Shown: piece by piece, positions 55,864 to 64,000 of the stretch | How positions within the stretch are numbered: position 1 is the first letter of the stretch | How the letters are laid out: each line of letters opens with the position of its first letter | Assembly (NCBI RefSeq): GCF_000263855.1 | Contig: NZ_AJWX01000001.1 | Location: forward strand, 248,001-312,000 | Source: Pseudomonas sp. M47T1 | Lineage (GTDB): Bacteria; Pseudomonadota; Gammaproteobacteria; Pseudomonadales; Pseudomonadaceae | DNA: 64,000 nucleotides | Reading direction: 5' to 3' | Position numbers and translations under genes: made by a program | The notes under the pieces: model-generated | Database searches by the model: none | What the model saw: only the letters and a program-made list of their open reading frames with translations | Told to the model about the DNA's origin: nothing

Positions 55864-56471
55864 GATTCAAGGCACCTGCGCAGGCGCTCCATACCGCGCC
55901 TGATCCAGGATTTCACCGAGCCCAGGGGTGCGGACAGTTGCTGGGCCAGGTCGGCGTTGGACAGGCCATGGAAATAAGCCGTCAGAATCGACTGGCGCTG
56001 CATGCCTTCAAGGTCTTCCAGGCAGCGGTTCAGGGCCGCCGCTTCGCGGGCCTGGTCAAGTTGCTCATGGGCTGACGGACTGTCATCGGCCAGGGCTTCC
56101 ATCTGCAGGTCGTCCAATGACACTTCGCGGCGCCGACGCAGCAGGTCGATGGCCAGGTGTCGGGTAATGTTCACCATCCAGGTCATCGGCGCGGCAAGGC
56201 TGGCGTCGTAACGCGAGGCACTGTTCCAGATGCGCACAAAACTCTCCTGGACAATCTCTTCGGCCAATTCACGCCGGCCCACGCAGCGCAGCGCCACGCC
56301 GTGAAGGCGCGCGCTGCTGGTGCGATAAAGGGTTTCGAAGGCGCGCCGGTTGCCCTGCGCGCAGTCGGCCAGCAATTGCCCCAGTGGATCGGTGTCGATG
56401 GTGGAAATGGTCGTTCTCCTGAACAAAACGAATTCGCGCGCCTCGCTGCGGCCGCCAGAAACGCGGTGCAT
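55860..56471 (-). CDS. ECF sigma factor, SigK-like
   Basis: An ECF sigma factor with region 2 (LYRTSSARLHGVALRCVGRRELAEEIVQE...TWMVNITRHLAIDLLRRRR) and region 4 (LEDLEGMQRQSILTAYFHGLSNADLAQQLSAPLGSVKSWIRRGMERLRRCLES). Group membership with SigK is inferred from the RskA-type partner and the neighbouring fasciclin gene. The start is uncertain. The ATG at 56471 (203 aa) has a poor site. AGGAGA lies 6 nt before an in-frame ATT at 56408, which would give a typical 182-residue protein; ATT starts are rare but known (infC). An upstream ATG at 56522 is also possible. Confidence 0.87.
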   Translation of the reverse strand: MHRVSGGRSEAREFVLFRRTTISTIDTDPLGQLLADCAQGNRRAFETLYRTSSARLHGVALRCVGRRELAEEIVQESFVRIWNSASRYDASLAAPMTWMVNITRHLAIDLLRRRREVSLDDLQMEALADDSPSAHEQLDQAREAAALNRCLEDLEGMQRQSILTAYFHGLSNADLAQQLSAPLGSVKSWIRRGMERLRRCLES

Positions 56472-56531
56472 ATTGGCCTGGCCGTCTGAGCCTAGTTCAC
56501 GGGGCGCGCCTGTTCCATTCATGGGGGGTCA

Positions 56532-57113
56532 TCAGCCCTTGGGCATCAACACTTTGTCGATGACGTGAATCACGCCGTTGGACTGCATCACGTCGTAGGT
56601 ACTGATGTCGGCAACATTGCCTTTTTCATCCTTGATCACGATGTTGTGCGGGCCGTTCATCATCAGCCACAGCTTGCCACCGGCCACCGTGGTCAGTTCG
56701 GTCTTGCCGCCACCGGCCTTGATGCGCTTGGCCAGTTCCATCATGTCGAGTTTGCCGGCCACCACGTGGTAGGTGAGGATATGGGTGAGGGTGGCCTTGT
56801 TTTCAGGCTTGAGCAGGGTGTCGACGGTACCTGCGGGCAGGGCGGCGAATGCCGAATTCACGGGCGCGAACACGGTAAAGGGCCCTTTGCCCTTGAGGGT
56901 ATCCACCAGCCCTGCGGCTTTCACTGCAGCCACCAGCGTGGTGTGGTCGGCAGAATTCACTGCGTTGTCGACGATGTCCTTGCTGGGCAGCATGCTCTGG
57001 CCGCCGACCATGACGGTGTTGGTGCCCATGTCGGCGGCGCTGGCGAACACCGGCGCAAAGGTGAGGCCCATGGCAAGGGCGAGCAGTGAAGCGTGGATCG
57101 AGGTGCGCATCAT
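56532..57113 (-). CDS. Secreted fasciclin-domain protein
   Basis: A 193-residue protein with a signal peptide (about residues 1-26, ending ASA) and one fasciclin (FAS1) domain over about residues 46-192. FAS1 landmarks are FTVFAPVNSAFAALP near residue 80, the TLTHILTYHVVAGKL box near 108 and the terminal GVIHVIDKVLMP. It is probably exported to the periplasm or surface, where such domains mediate adhesion. The ATG at 57113 has AAGGA 8 nt upstream. It lies immediately upstream of the SigK-like gene. In M. tuberculosis SigK and RskA control the fasciclin proteins MPT70 and MPT83, so this one is a likely regulatory target. Confidence 0.92.
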   Translation of the reverse strand: MMRTSIHASLLALAMGLTFAPVFASAADMGTNTVMVGGQSMLPSKDIVDNAVNSADHTTLVAAVKAAGLVDTLKGKGPFTVFAPVNSAFAALPAGTVDTLLKPENKATLTHILTYHVVAGKLDMMELAKRIKAGGGKTELTTVAGGKLWLMMNGPHNIVIKDEKGNVADISTYDVMQSNGVIHVIDKVLMPKG

Positions 57114-57164
57114 GATGGTGGTCCTTGTTTGAATGATGCGGGCAGTCGAGCTGTCCGTGCTTGA

Positions 57165-57191
57165 TATACGCGGGCGGGTACAGACTGGATG
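57165..57191 (-). promoter_or_regulatory. Candidate SigK-type promoter for the fasciclin gene
   Basis: On the minus strand CATCC (57191-57187), 16 bp and CGTATA (57170-57165) lie about 52 bp before the fasciclin start codon. The mycobacterial SigK consensus, as I recall it, is CCATCC-N16/17-CCGAATAGG. The -35 element and spacing agree; the -10 element agrees partly. Confidence 0.4.
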
Positions 57192-57308
57192 CACATTTGT
57201 ACGAATTTATTTCCAGGCTGGAACACAAGGTCCTGATGCCGGTCGAACACCAGGCTTTTGCTGCTCGCCACCCAGTGCCGGCGGCCCAATGATTCAAGGG
57301 GAATCCAA

Positions 57309-57857
57309 ATGAACACCATGCGCGCCATTACCCTGGCAACCCTGACCGCCCTGGCGTCCAGCCCGGTCTTTGCCTTTAACCTGAACGATGCGGTGAATGC
57401 CGCTTCGACCATCCAGGGTGGCAACCAGGGCAGCAGTACCGCGCCCCAGGCCGCCAATTTGCTCAATACCGTGGGTACCCAACTGAAAGTCACCCCCGAG
57501 CAGGCCGTGGGCGGCACCGGCGCCATGCTGGGCCTGGCCAAGAACAAGCTCAGCAGCTCGGATTATTCGCAGTTGGCCAAGCAGGTGCCGGGTATCGACA
57601 AGCTGGCCGGTGCCAACGCGGTGAGCGGGCTGGGTGGTTTGCTGGGCCAGTCGGGTGGCGCCGACAAGGGCACCCTGGACAGCGCCCTCGGTAACGTGAA
57701 GAACACCAGTGACCTGAACAATGCGTTCGGCAAGCTGGGCATGGACAGCGGCATGGTCGGGCAGTTTGCCCCGGTGATTCTGCAGTACCTGGGCCAACAG
57801 GGCGTTGGCGGTACGTTGCTCAAGAGTCTGGGTGGAATCTGGGGCGTAGGCGGCTGA
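57309..57857 (+). CDS. DUF2780-family secreted protein
   Basis: A 182-residue protein with a signal peptide (about residues 1-22, ending VFA) and a glycine/serine/leucine-rich mature part typical of the DUF2780 (VcgC/VcgE) family: NLLNTVGTQLKVTPEQAVGGTGAMLGLAKNKL. The AAGGGG site precedes the ATG by 7 nt. It is divergent from the fasciclin gene, from which it is separated by 195 bp. A shared promoter control with the sigma factor is possible but not visible. No biochemical role is known for the family. Confidence 0.85.
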   Translation: MNTMRAITLATLTALASSPVFAFNLNDAVNAASTIQGGNQGSSTAPQAANLLNTVGTQLKVTPEQAVGGTGAMLGLAKNKLSSSDYSQLAKQVPGIDKLAGANAVSGLGGLLGQSGGADKGTLDSALGNVKNTSDLNNAFGKLGMDSGMVGQFAPVILQYLGQQGVGGTLLKSLGGIWGVGG

Positions 57858-57884
57858 CGGGTCACGGTGCCTGTGACACAGCCT

Positions 57885-57973
57885 TGTGGGAGCGGGTTCC
57901 AACCGCGAAAAGAACACTGCGTAACGCCTGATACACCGCGGTGTTCGCTTCGCGGGTAGAGCCCGCTCCCACA
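57885..57973. repeat. Degenerate REPIN
   Basis: The left copy reads TGTGGGAGCGGGTTCCAACCGCGAA and the right TTCGCGGGTAGAGCCCGCTC; the left has diverged from the family core. It lies between the converging DUF2780 and acyltransferase genes. Confidence 0.65.
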
Positions 57974-57997
57974 GGGGGTAAGTCGCCGCGCGGTGGT

Positions 57998-58885
57998 TCA
58001 GGTGAGGTCGGCGCGCAAGGCTTCGATACGCGCATCCTTCTCGCGCCAGAGGCCGTTCACCCAGTCCTGCACGGTTTGGCGGAAGGCCGGGTCGTTCTCA
58101 TAGTCGCCGGCCAGCAGTGCCGGGTCGATGTCCCGGGAACGGATATCGACGATCACCTGTTTGACGTCACCGCACAACAGGTTCCAGAAACCGGGAATCT
58201 TCCCTTCGGGGTACACCACGGTCACGTCCAGCATGCGATGCAGTTGCTCGCCCATGGCCGCCAGCACAAATGCCACGCCTCCCGCCTTCGGCTTGAGCAG
58301 GTTGCGCAGCGGCGATGCCTGTTCGTTGCGCTTGGCCTCGGTGAACCGGGTGCCTTCCAGGTAGTTGACCACGGTGACCGGCTGGCGCTTGAACAGCTCG
58401 CAGGCCGCCTTGGTGATCTCCAGGTCCTTGCCCTTGAGGTGTGGGTGCTTGTCCAGGAACGCCTTGCTGTAGCGCTTCATGAACGGGTAGTCCAGCGCCC
58501 ACCAGGCCAGGCCCAGGAACGGCACCCAGATCAGTTCCTTCTTGAGGAAGAACTTGAAGAACGGCGTGCGTCGGTTCAGCGCCTGGATCAGTGCAGGGAT
58601 ATCCACCCACGACTGATGGTTGCACACCACCAGGTAGGAGTGGTCGCCGCGCAGGCTCTCGGCGCCGCGGATATCCCAACGGGTGGGAATGCACAGGCGG
58701 AAGATCAGTTTGTCGATCTGCGCCCAGGTTTCGGCAAACCACATGACCGCCTTCGAGGCGTAGTCACGGGAGCGCCCGGGGGCGATGAGCTTGAGCAGGG
58801 CGAACACCATCAAGGGGCCGATCAGCACCAGGGTATTGAGTAAAAGCAGCAGTGTGGTGAAACTGCCGGCGAACAGGCGACGCAT
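57998..58885 (-). CDS. Lysophospholipid acyltransferase-like protein (PlsC/YihG family)
   Basis: A 295-residue membrane acyltransferase. An N-terminal hydrophobic helix (about residues 8-36) is followed by the PlsC domain with the NHxxxxD catalytic motif in VCNHQSWVDIP and the acceptor motif YLEGTRFTEAKR. Size and sequence fit the YihG-type enzymes that modify phospholipid acyl chains. The start at 58885 has AAGAG 8 nt upstream; extending to 58945 would only add polar residues of unlikely origin. No functional link to the neighbours is apparent. Confidence 0.87.
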   Translation of the reverse strand: MRRLFAGSFTTLLLLLNTLVLIGPLMVFALLKLIAPGRSRDYASKAVMWFAETWAQIDKLIFRLCIPTRWDIRGAESLRGDHSYLVVCNHQSWVDIPALIQALNRRTPFFKFFLKKELIWVPFLGLAWWALDYPFMKRYSKAFLDKHPHLKGKDLEITKAACELFKRQPVTVVNYLEGTRFTEAKRNEQASPLRNLLKPKAGGVAFVLAAMGEQLHRMLDVTVVYPEGKIPGFWNLLCGDVKQVIVDIRSRDIDPALLAGDYENDPAFRQTVQDWVNGLWREKDARIEALRADLT

Positions 58886-59035
58886 AAAACGACTCTTGGA
58901 GTAATTGTGGCCAACAATCATAAAGAGGCTGGGGCATAACGCCAAATCAACCTTACCGAATGGTTATGGACAATTGTTTCACCATTTTTTGGGTATGCTG
59001 CCCGCAGCCCGTCTCTCAACTGAGGAAACCCGCCG

Positions 59036-59539
59036 GTGAAATCCGTTCTTGCACTGTTGTCGCTGTTGGCCTTGCCGGCCCTGGCCGCCGAGCCGACCCT
59101 GTATGGGCGTTATGAATACATCAAGTTGCCGGAAATTGGCGGCGCCACCTTCAAGGCCAAGATGGACACCGGCGCGCTCACCGCGTCGCTGTCGGCCCGA
59201 GATATCCAGCTGTTCCAGCGCGACGGCGAAGACTGGGTGCGCTTCCGCCTGGCCACTCGCGATGCCGACGGCAAAGTGTTCGAGCACAAGGTAGCGCGCA
59301 TCAGCCGCATCAAGAGCCGCGCCGACGAAGAGGACGAAGGCGAAGGTGCCGAAGTAGCCAAGCGCCCGGTGGTGGAACTGGAAATGTGCCTGGGCGGCAC
59401 CAAGCGCACCATCGAGGCCAACCTTGTGGACCGCAGCAGCTTCAACTACCCGCTGCTGATCGGCGCCAAGGGCCTGCGCGAATTTGGCGCGGCGGTGAAC
59501 CCGGCTCGTCGCTACACCGCCGGCGACCCCGAGTGTTGA
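59036..59539 (+). CDS. Exported retropepsin-like (ATP-dependent zinc protease family) protein
   Basis: A 167-residue protein with a signal peptide (about residues 1-18). The mature domain has the aspartic-protease motif MDTGALTASLSA, with Asp44-Thr-Gly at the usual place, and a second strand pair ending LLIGAKGLREFGAAVNP. Such proteins are labelled ATP-dependent zinc protease (PF05618) in databases, though the fold is retropepsin-like. A single DTG motif implies a homodimer if active. The start is the GTG at 59036, preceded by GAGGAA. An acidic insert (DEEDEGEGAE) lies near residue 95. Confidence 0.85.
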   Translation: MKSVLALLSLLALPALAAEPTLYGRYEYIKLPEIGGATFKAKMDTGALTASLSARDIQLFQRDGEDWVRFRLATRDADGKVFEHKVARISRIKSRADEEDEGEGAEVAKRPVVELEMCLGGTKRTIEANLVDRSSFNYPLLIGAKGLREFGAAVNPARRYTAGDPEC

Positions 59540-59593
59540 GAGGGGCCAATAAAGCCAGAGCGATACCGAGGTGGCGACCCTGATCGACCCATC

Positions 59594-59776
59594 CTATCCG
59601 CACTTTTTCAGTAGGGCATGCACGCTGATGACGGCCGGAACCCCCAATCCAATCCACGACAACACGTCCCAGGCGCCATCGCCCAACAGCGCGGCAAACA
59701 ACCCTGCGGCGCCCACCAGGGCGATCAGCAGCGGAGCGCCGAACACTGCCCCGAAACGCGAACGCCGGCGGCTCAT
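59594..59776 (-). CDS. Small membrane protein next to the PepSY gene (60 aa)
   Basis: A 60-residue protein with two hydrophobic helices (about residues 12-32 and 38-54) after a basic start (MSRRRSRFG). Its ATG overlaps the PepSY gene stop codon (ATGA), so it is translated with it. Small proteins of this kind often follow PepSY iron-uptake genes in pseudomonads. A role beside that protein in the inner membrane is likely but unproven. Confidence 0.72.
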   Translation of the reverse strand: MSRRRSRFGAVFGAPLLIALVGAAGLFAALLGDGAWDVLSWIGLGVPAVISVHALLKKCG

Positions 59777-60873
59777 GCTTTCACCTTGCGCCTTACCCAC
59801 CACAGGTACAGCCCGCTGATCAGCACCACGATGGTCAATACATCCAGCATGGCCCACAGAATCTGCATCGGCCGGCCACCGTAGTCGCCGTAGTGCAATG
59901 GCTGTGACAGGCCCAGGGCGTTCATGTACCAGGGGCGCTCGCCCACGGCGGTCACGGCCAGGGTGCTGGCGTCGATCAGCACAGGCGTGAGCAGGTGCGA
60001 GGTCAGGTGCGTGGCACCCTTCATGAACACGGCGTAGTGGTGCTCGCTGGAAAAGCGCGTGCCGGGAAATGCGACGAAGTCGGCCTTCATGCCCGGTGCC
60101 GCGGCTTCGGCGATGGCCAGCAGGCGGCTGGCGGGAGCCAGTTGGGTCAACGGCAGCGCATCGCGGTAGGGCGCTACCAAGGCCGCCAGGGTGTCGCTGC
60201 GCCAGACGTCGATCAGTAGGTCGGCGCAGGCGTTGACCACCCCGGTCACGCCCACCACCAGGGCCCAGGTCAGGGTGACGATGCCAATCAGGTTATGCAG
60301 GTCGAGCCAGCGCACCCGGGGTGATTTGCCGTGGCGCACGCTGGCGAACTTCAGCCGGCCCATGAACGGCGCGTACAGCACCACGCCGGAGACGATGGCA
60401 GCCACGAACAGCAACCCCATGAACGCCATCAGCAGTTTGCCGGGCAGGCCGGCATACATGTCCACGTGCAGGCGCAGCATCACCATCATGAAGCCGCCAT
60501 TGGCCGCTGGGGTTTCCACCACTTCGCCGGTGCGGGTGTCGAGGCTGAAGGTGTGCGATGAGTTCGGATCGGTGCCCGCTGTAGCGGCGGTAATGGCGAA
60601 CATGCCTTCGGGTTGGTCGTCGTCCCAACCGAAGTACTGCACCACTTCCCCGGGACGGTGAGCCAAGGCGGCCGCCACCAGTTGTGCCAGGTCCAGGTGC
60701 GGGCTACCTGTGGGCAGTTCGCGATAATGCGGCGTATCGCCCAGCAGCGATTCCATTTCATGGTGGAACACCAGGGGCAGGCCGGTGATGGCGAGCAACA
60801 GCAGGAACAGCGTGCAGACCAGGCTGGACCAGGTGTGGACAAAGGACCAGCGCCGAATTGTTTTACTTTTCAT
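59773..60873 (-). CDS. PepSY-associated membrane protein (PiuB-like)
   Basis: A 366-residue inner-membrane protein with about four helices: near residues 12-34, 142-165, 190-215 and 335-355. Its periplasmic loops carry PepSY-like sequence. FVHTWSSLVCTLFLLLLAITGLPLVF and RWLDLHNLIGIVTLTWALVVGVTGV are typical of the PiuB/PepSY_TM family. Conserved His residues in the helices suggest heme or metal-linked electron transfer, perhaps reduction of siderophore-bound iron. It lies 62 bp downstream of the siderophore receptor gene on the same strand, as beside foxA in P. aeruginosa. Confidence 0.87.
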   Translation of the reverse strand: MKSKTIRRWSFVHTWSSLVCTLFLLLLAITGLPLVFHHEMESLLGDTPHYRELPTGSPHLDLAQLVAAALAHRPGEVVQYFGWDDDQPEGMFAITAATAGTDPNSSHTFSLDTRTGEVVETPAANGGFMMVMLRLHVDMYAGLPGKLLMAFMGLLFVAAIVSGVVLYAPFMGRLKFASVRHGKSPRVRWLDLHNLIGIVTLTWALVVGVTGVVNACADLLIDVWRSDTLAALVAPYRDALPLTQLAPASRLLAIAEAAAPGMKADFVAFPGTRFSSEHHYAVFMKGATHLTSHLLTPVLIDASTLAVTAVGERPWYMNALGLSQPLHYGDYGGRPMQILWAMLDVLTIVVLISGLYLWWVRRKVKA

Positions 60874-60935
60874 TTCACGGATGTCCGAAAAGACAAAGCC
60901 GCCCCTGGAGGCGGCTGGTCTGTTGCGTCAGGCCA

Positions 60936-63377
60936 TTACCACTTGTAGGTGGCGCTGGCGACAACACTGCGCTGGTCGCCGTAGTAGCAGTAGTAGCCGT
61001 CGCAGGTGGAGATGTAGTCCTTGTTGAACACGTTCTTGGCGGTCAGGCCCAGCGAGGCGCCTTTCAACGAGTTCGACAGCACGCCCAGGTCGTAGTGGGC
61101 GGAGGCGTCGAACACGGTGTAGGCGTTGGCCTTGCCCAGCCAGGTGTTGGCCCGGTCGCCGTAGGTGTTGCCGGTGTAGCGGGCGCCGCCGCCGATGCCG
61201 AAGCCTTCCAGCAGGCCTTGGTGCCAGGTGTAGTCGGTCCACAGAGAGGCTTGTTGGTTAGGCATCAGAGGCAGGCGGTTGCCTTTGTACAGACCGTCCT
61301 GCACATCAGACTTGGCCAAGGTGTAAGAAGCGATCAGCTTGAGGTTGTCGGTCAGGTCGGAAACGGCTTCCAGCTCCAGGCCTTTGACTTTCACTTCGCC
61401 CGTCTGGCTGGTGACAGGGATGCCGCCAACGTTGTTAGTGACGGAAACGTTCTTTTGCGTCAGCTCATATATAGCGGCGGTCAGCAGCGTCTTGGAGCCC
61501 GGCGGCTGGTACTTGATGCCCAGCTCCCACTGCTTGCCCTGGGTTGGCTTGAACGAGCTCACGGCGGTCATGTCTGCGCCGGTGGTGGGCTGGAAGGATT
61601 CGGCGTACGACAGGTAGGGCACGAAGCCCGAGTCGAAAACATAACTGACGGCCGAGTTGAGGCTGAAGTTGCTGTCGCGTTCAGTGTTGGTCGCGTTGTT
61701 TTCGTTGTGGAACTTGGTGCCGGTGTGTACCCAGTCCTCGCGGCCACCCAGCGTGAAGCGCCACTGGTCCAGGGCCATCTGGTCCTGCACGTACACGCCA
61801 GTCTGAGTGGTTTTCTGATCGTAGTCGTAATACGCATCTGCGCGCGAAGGGCGCGTGATGGTGTCGGTATAGACCGGGTTCACCACGTTGATGTCCGGCA
61901 CGTTGAAGCCGTAGATCGACAGATAATTGGAGTTGATACGTTGCAGGTCGGTACCGATCAGCACGGTGTGGGTGATATCACCGGTGGCAAAATCAGCCTG
62001 GAAGTTGTTGTCCATGGCGAACTGGCTAATGTCTTCGTCGACGTTGGTGCTCAGGCGGCCAACGTTGCCGGCGGCATCAACGGTATAACCGGGCAGCCCG
62101 GGGATGTAGCTGTTGACGGTGATGGTCTGAAATTCCAGGTCCGTCTTGGTGTAACGAACATTCTGGTGGAACTGCCATACGTCATTGAAACGATGCTCGA
62201 ACGCATAGCCCAGCGCGTAGTACGTGCGGTGGTAGTAATCGTAATTCGGGTCGCCCAAGTCTTTGTGATGAGAGATATCACCCAATGGCGAGCTGATCTT
62301 GGTGCCCTGGATCGGCAGGAACTGGCTGGTCGCACCCGTTTCGTCGTGGGTGAACTGGCTGAGTAGGGTCAGCTTGGTGTCCGGGTCGATGTTCCAGGTC
62401 AGGCTGGGGGCAATGTTGTAGCGCTTGTTGTCGATGTGGTCGATCTCGGTGCCACTGTCTCGCAGCACACCGCTGATGCCATAGAGGAACTTGCCCTCAT
62501 CATCGATCTTGCCGGTGCTGGCGAAGTCAACCTGGCGCCAGTTGTCGCTGCCATATTGCAGCGATATTTCATGGCTGGCTTCATCGCTTGGGCGACGGCT
62601 GACCATGTCCAGCAGGCCGCCAGGCGGCGTCTGGCCATAAAGCGACGAGGCCGGACCGCGCAGCAGGGCAATGCGATCAAGGTCCCAGGTTTCGATTTTC
62701 GGCGTGGCGTAGACACCTTTAGGCAGGGGTAAACCATCAAGAAACTGAGTCGGCTCGAAACCGCGCACGCGCAGCCAGTCGTACCGCGTATCGCTGCCAT
62801 AGCTGGCCGAGACGATGCCGGGCATGTACTTCACCGCGTCTTCCAGGGTCTGTACGCCACGGTCGTCCATCTGCTGGCGGGTGGCCACGGAGATGGAGCG
62901 CGGTGCTTCCACCAGCGCAGTATCGGTCTTGGTCCCTGCCGCCGTGCGGGTCGCCAGGTAGCCGCTTACCGGGCCCCAGGCACTTTCGGAGTCGCTGGCC
63001 GCATTTACGTTGGTGTCGGGCAGCGCCAGTGTCCCTTCTGGCGTGGCGATCAACGTGAAAGTCCCGGCGCTGGTCTGCACCAGTTGCAGGCCGCTGCCGG
63101 CCAATGCCTGGCGCAGGGCGCCGGCAGCATCGAACTGGCCCGTTACCGGCGCGCTGGTCTTGCCCGCCACCAGGCCCGGCTCTACGGCCAGCACCAGGCC
63201 GGCACCGCTGGCGATCTGGTTCAGGGTGCTGGCCAGGGGCGCTGCCGCCAGGTTGTAGCTGCGCACCTGGGTGGCCTGTTCGGCGGCCTGTAGCGCAGTA
63301 CTGATCATGGGGACGGCAAGGGCAATGGCGACAGCCATGAGGCTGGGCCGGAGCAGGGATTCGAACGAGCGGGACAT
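60936..63377 (-). CDS. TonB-dependent siderophore receptor with signalling domain
   Basis: An 813-residue outer-membrane transporter. A signal peptide (about residues 1-32) is followed by a secretin/TonB short N-terminal signalling domain (RSYNLAAAPLASTLNQIASGAGL, about 39-61). A plug domain (EAPRSISVATRQQMDDRGVQ) and a C-terminal beta-barrel ending in SVVASATYKW complete it. The signalling domain plus the upstream FecR gene show a cell-surface signalling system. The late barrel sequence CDGYYCYYGDQRSV is shared by hydroxamate receptors of the FoxA/FiuA/FhuA kind. The gene order FecR-receptor-PepSY resembles foxR-foxA in P. aeruginosa, so ferrioxamine or ferrichrome is the best guess. AGGAG precedes the ATG. 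Confidence 0.93.
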   Translation of the reverse strand: MSRSFESLLRPSLMAVAIALAVPMISTALQAAEQATQVRSYNLAAAPLASTLNQIASGAGLVLAVEPGLVAGKTSAPVTGQFDAAGALRQALAGSGLQLVQTSAGTFTLIATPEGTLALPDTNVNAASDSESAWGPVSGYLATRTAAGTKTDTALVEAPRSISVATRQQMDDRGVQTLEDAVKYMPGIVSASYGSDTRYDWLRVRGFEPTQFLDGLPLPKGVYATPKIETWDLDRIALLRGPASSLYGQTPPGGLLDMVSRRPSDEASHEISLQYGSDNWRQVDFASTGKIDDEGKFLYGISGVLRDSGTEIDHIDNKRYNIAPSLTWNIDPDTKLTLLSQFTHDETGATSQFLPIQGTKISSPLGDISHHKDLGDPNYDYYHRTYYALGYAFEHRFNDVWQFHQNVRYTKTDLEFQTITVNSYIPGLPGYTVDAAGNVGRLSTNVDEDISQFAMDNNFQADFATGDITHTVLIGTDLQRINSNYLSIYGFNVPDINVVNPVYTDTITRPSRADAYYDYDQKTTQTGVYVQDQMALDQWRFTLGGREDWVHTGTKFHNENNATNTERDSNFSLNSAVSYVFDSGFVPYLSYAESFQPTTGADMTAVSSFKPTQGKQWELGIKYQPPGSKTLLTAAIYELTQKNVSVTNNVGGIPVTSQTGEVKVKGLELEAVSDLTDNLKLIASYTLAKSDVQDGLYKGNRLPLMPNQQASLWTDYTWHQGLLEGFGIGGGARYTGNTYGDRANTWLGKANAYTVFDASAHYDLGVLSNSLKGASLGLTAKNVFNKDYISTCDGYYCYYGDQRSVVASATYKW

Positions 63378-63475
63378 GCGGCACTCCTGACAGGGAATAT
63401 TTCTCAATTGCCTCTGTGCCGGACGAGATTCGAAAAGTGATAGGGCTGATCGAAAATAATTTAGATTTAGATCCG

Positions 63476-64000
63476 CTACAGCTTCTGCGTGGTGGCGGGA
63501 CGCGCTTCCAGGGTGACCCACCAACGGGTGTGTTTTTGGATCTGGATCGGCAGGGTGGGCAGCAGGGCGCGCAGGGCCAGGTCGGTATCGTTGAGCGGGA
63601 AGCTGCCGGTGATACGCAGGTCGGCCACCTTGGCGCTGACGCCCAGGTGGCCCGGGCGGTAGCGCGACAGCTCTTGCGCCAAGTCGCCCAGGCGAGCGTT
63701 ATCCACCACCAGCATGCCGCGGGTCCAGGCGTCAGCGCCGGGGTTCAGGGCCACCGCTTCGCTGAGGGCATCGCGTTGCATCAGCATTTGCTGCCCTTCG
63801 TGCAGCACGATCTCGCCGGGGAGTTCACGGGCGTGGGCGGCCACGGCCGACTTCAGCACGCCCAGGCGCGTGCCGTGTTCTTCACGACGCACCAGGAAGC
63901 GCGTGCCCAGAGCCCGCAGGCGGCCATCGCGGGTTTCGACGATGAACGGCCGCTGCTCGCCGGCAGGGTGGCCGGTTTGCACCATGATCTCGCCTTCGCG
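63476..64000 (-). CDS. FecR-family anti-sigma/sensor protein, C-terminal part
   Basis: The visible 174 codons are the periplasmic and C-terminal part of a FecR-type protein; the N-terminus lies beyond the window. The FecR motif (RDGRLRALGTRFLVRREEHGTRLGVL) and the C-terminal domain (AQELSRYRPGHLGVS..., DLRITGSFPLNDTDLALRALLPTLPI) are clear. It should relay the ligand-bound state of the receptor to a FecI-type sigma factor expected just outside the window. Confidence 0.92.
   Translation of the reverse strand, partial: REGEIMVQTGHPAGEQRPFIVETRDGRLRALGTRFLVRREEHGTRLGVLKSAVAAHARELPGEIVLHEGQQMLMQRDALSEAVALNPGADAWTRGMLVVDNARLGDLAQELSRYRPGHLGVSAKVADLRITGSFPLNDTDLALRALLPTLPIQIQKHTRWWVTLEARPATTQKL

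Overview
The window is chromosomal DNA of a Pseudomonas, most likely of the P. putida / P. fluorescens lineage. The evidence is the high G+C content, the gene order around the glycine-betaine catabolic genes, and a repeated TGTGGGAGCGGGCTCTGCCC element (REPIN type) scattered between genes. No rRNA, tRNA, CRISPR array, insertion sequence or phage gene was found.

Layout. 1-5400: housekeeping and accessory genes on the minus strand (YccS, truncated by the window edge; a YhiN-like flavoprotein; DbpA helicase; an MdtD-like exporter). 5581-11448: choline uptake and oxidation to glycine betaine (betA, betB, betI, divergent betT) with a perfect 20-bp BetI-type palindrome. 11539-14576: the cbcXWV quaternary-amine ABC importer. 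15024-17872: sdaB (serine to pyruvate) and gbdR (activator). 17972-20174: an uncharacterised amidohydrolase plus AAHS-type transporter. 20344-22323: three unrecognised genes. 22420-26952: carnitine catabolism (cdhB, cdhA, cdhC, caiX, divergent cdhR). 27011-28738: three small or unrecognised genes. 28973-36738: the dimethylglycine demethylation operon (dipeptidase-like gene, DUF5943 gene, dgcA, dgcB, etfA, etfB). 36739-37483: a gene-free segment with four copies of a 35-bp repeat. 37484-40164: divergent gbcA/gbcB (betaine to dimethylglycine). 40259-44815: two chemoreceptors flanking a ZapB-like/ZapA-like pair. 44887-55143: threonine aldolase, then glyA-soxBDAG-purU-fdhA (sarcosine to glycine and serine, with disposal of the one-carbon unit). 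55198-57857: ECF sigma factor, anti-sigma factor, fasciclin protein and a DUF2780 protein. 57998-59776: acyltransferase, retropepsin-like protein and a 60-residue membrane protein. 59773-64000: PepSY protein, siderophore receptor and a truncated FecR.

Together these genes encode nearly the whole route choline or carnitine -> glycine betaine -> dimethylglycine -> sarcosine -> glycine -> serine -> pyruvate. Importers, regulators, electron-transfer flavoprotein and formaldehyde/formyl-THF disposal are included.

The most unusual signal is not a gene. Between the converging 3' ends of etfB and gbcA there are four 35-bp units, each TTGCsCACAA-N16-TGTGGATAA, with exactly 26 bp from the first element to the second. 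TGTGGATAA is a perfect DnaA box, and four more DnaA boxes lie inside etfA and etfB. This looks like a DnaA-binding or titration locus and is worth testing. Other points of interest are lost metal or cluster ligands in DgcA and in the dipeptidase-like protein, 21-bp-periodic tandem half-sites in the promoters expected to respond to GbdR or CdhR, and a SigK/RskA/fasciclin module resembling the mycobacterial one.
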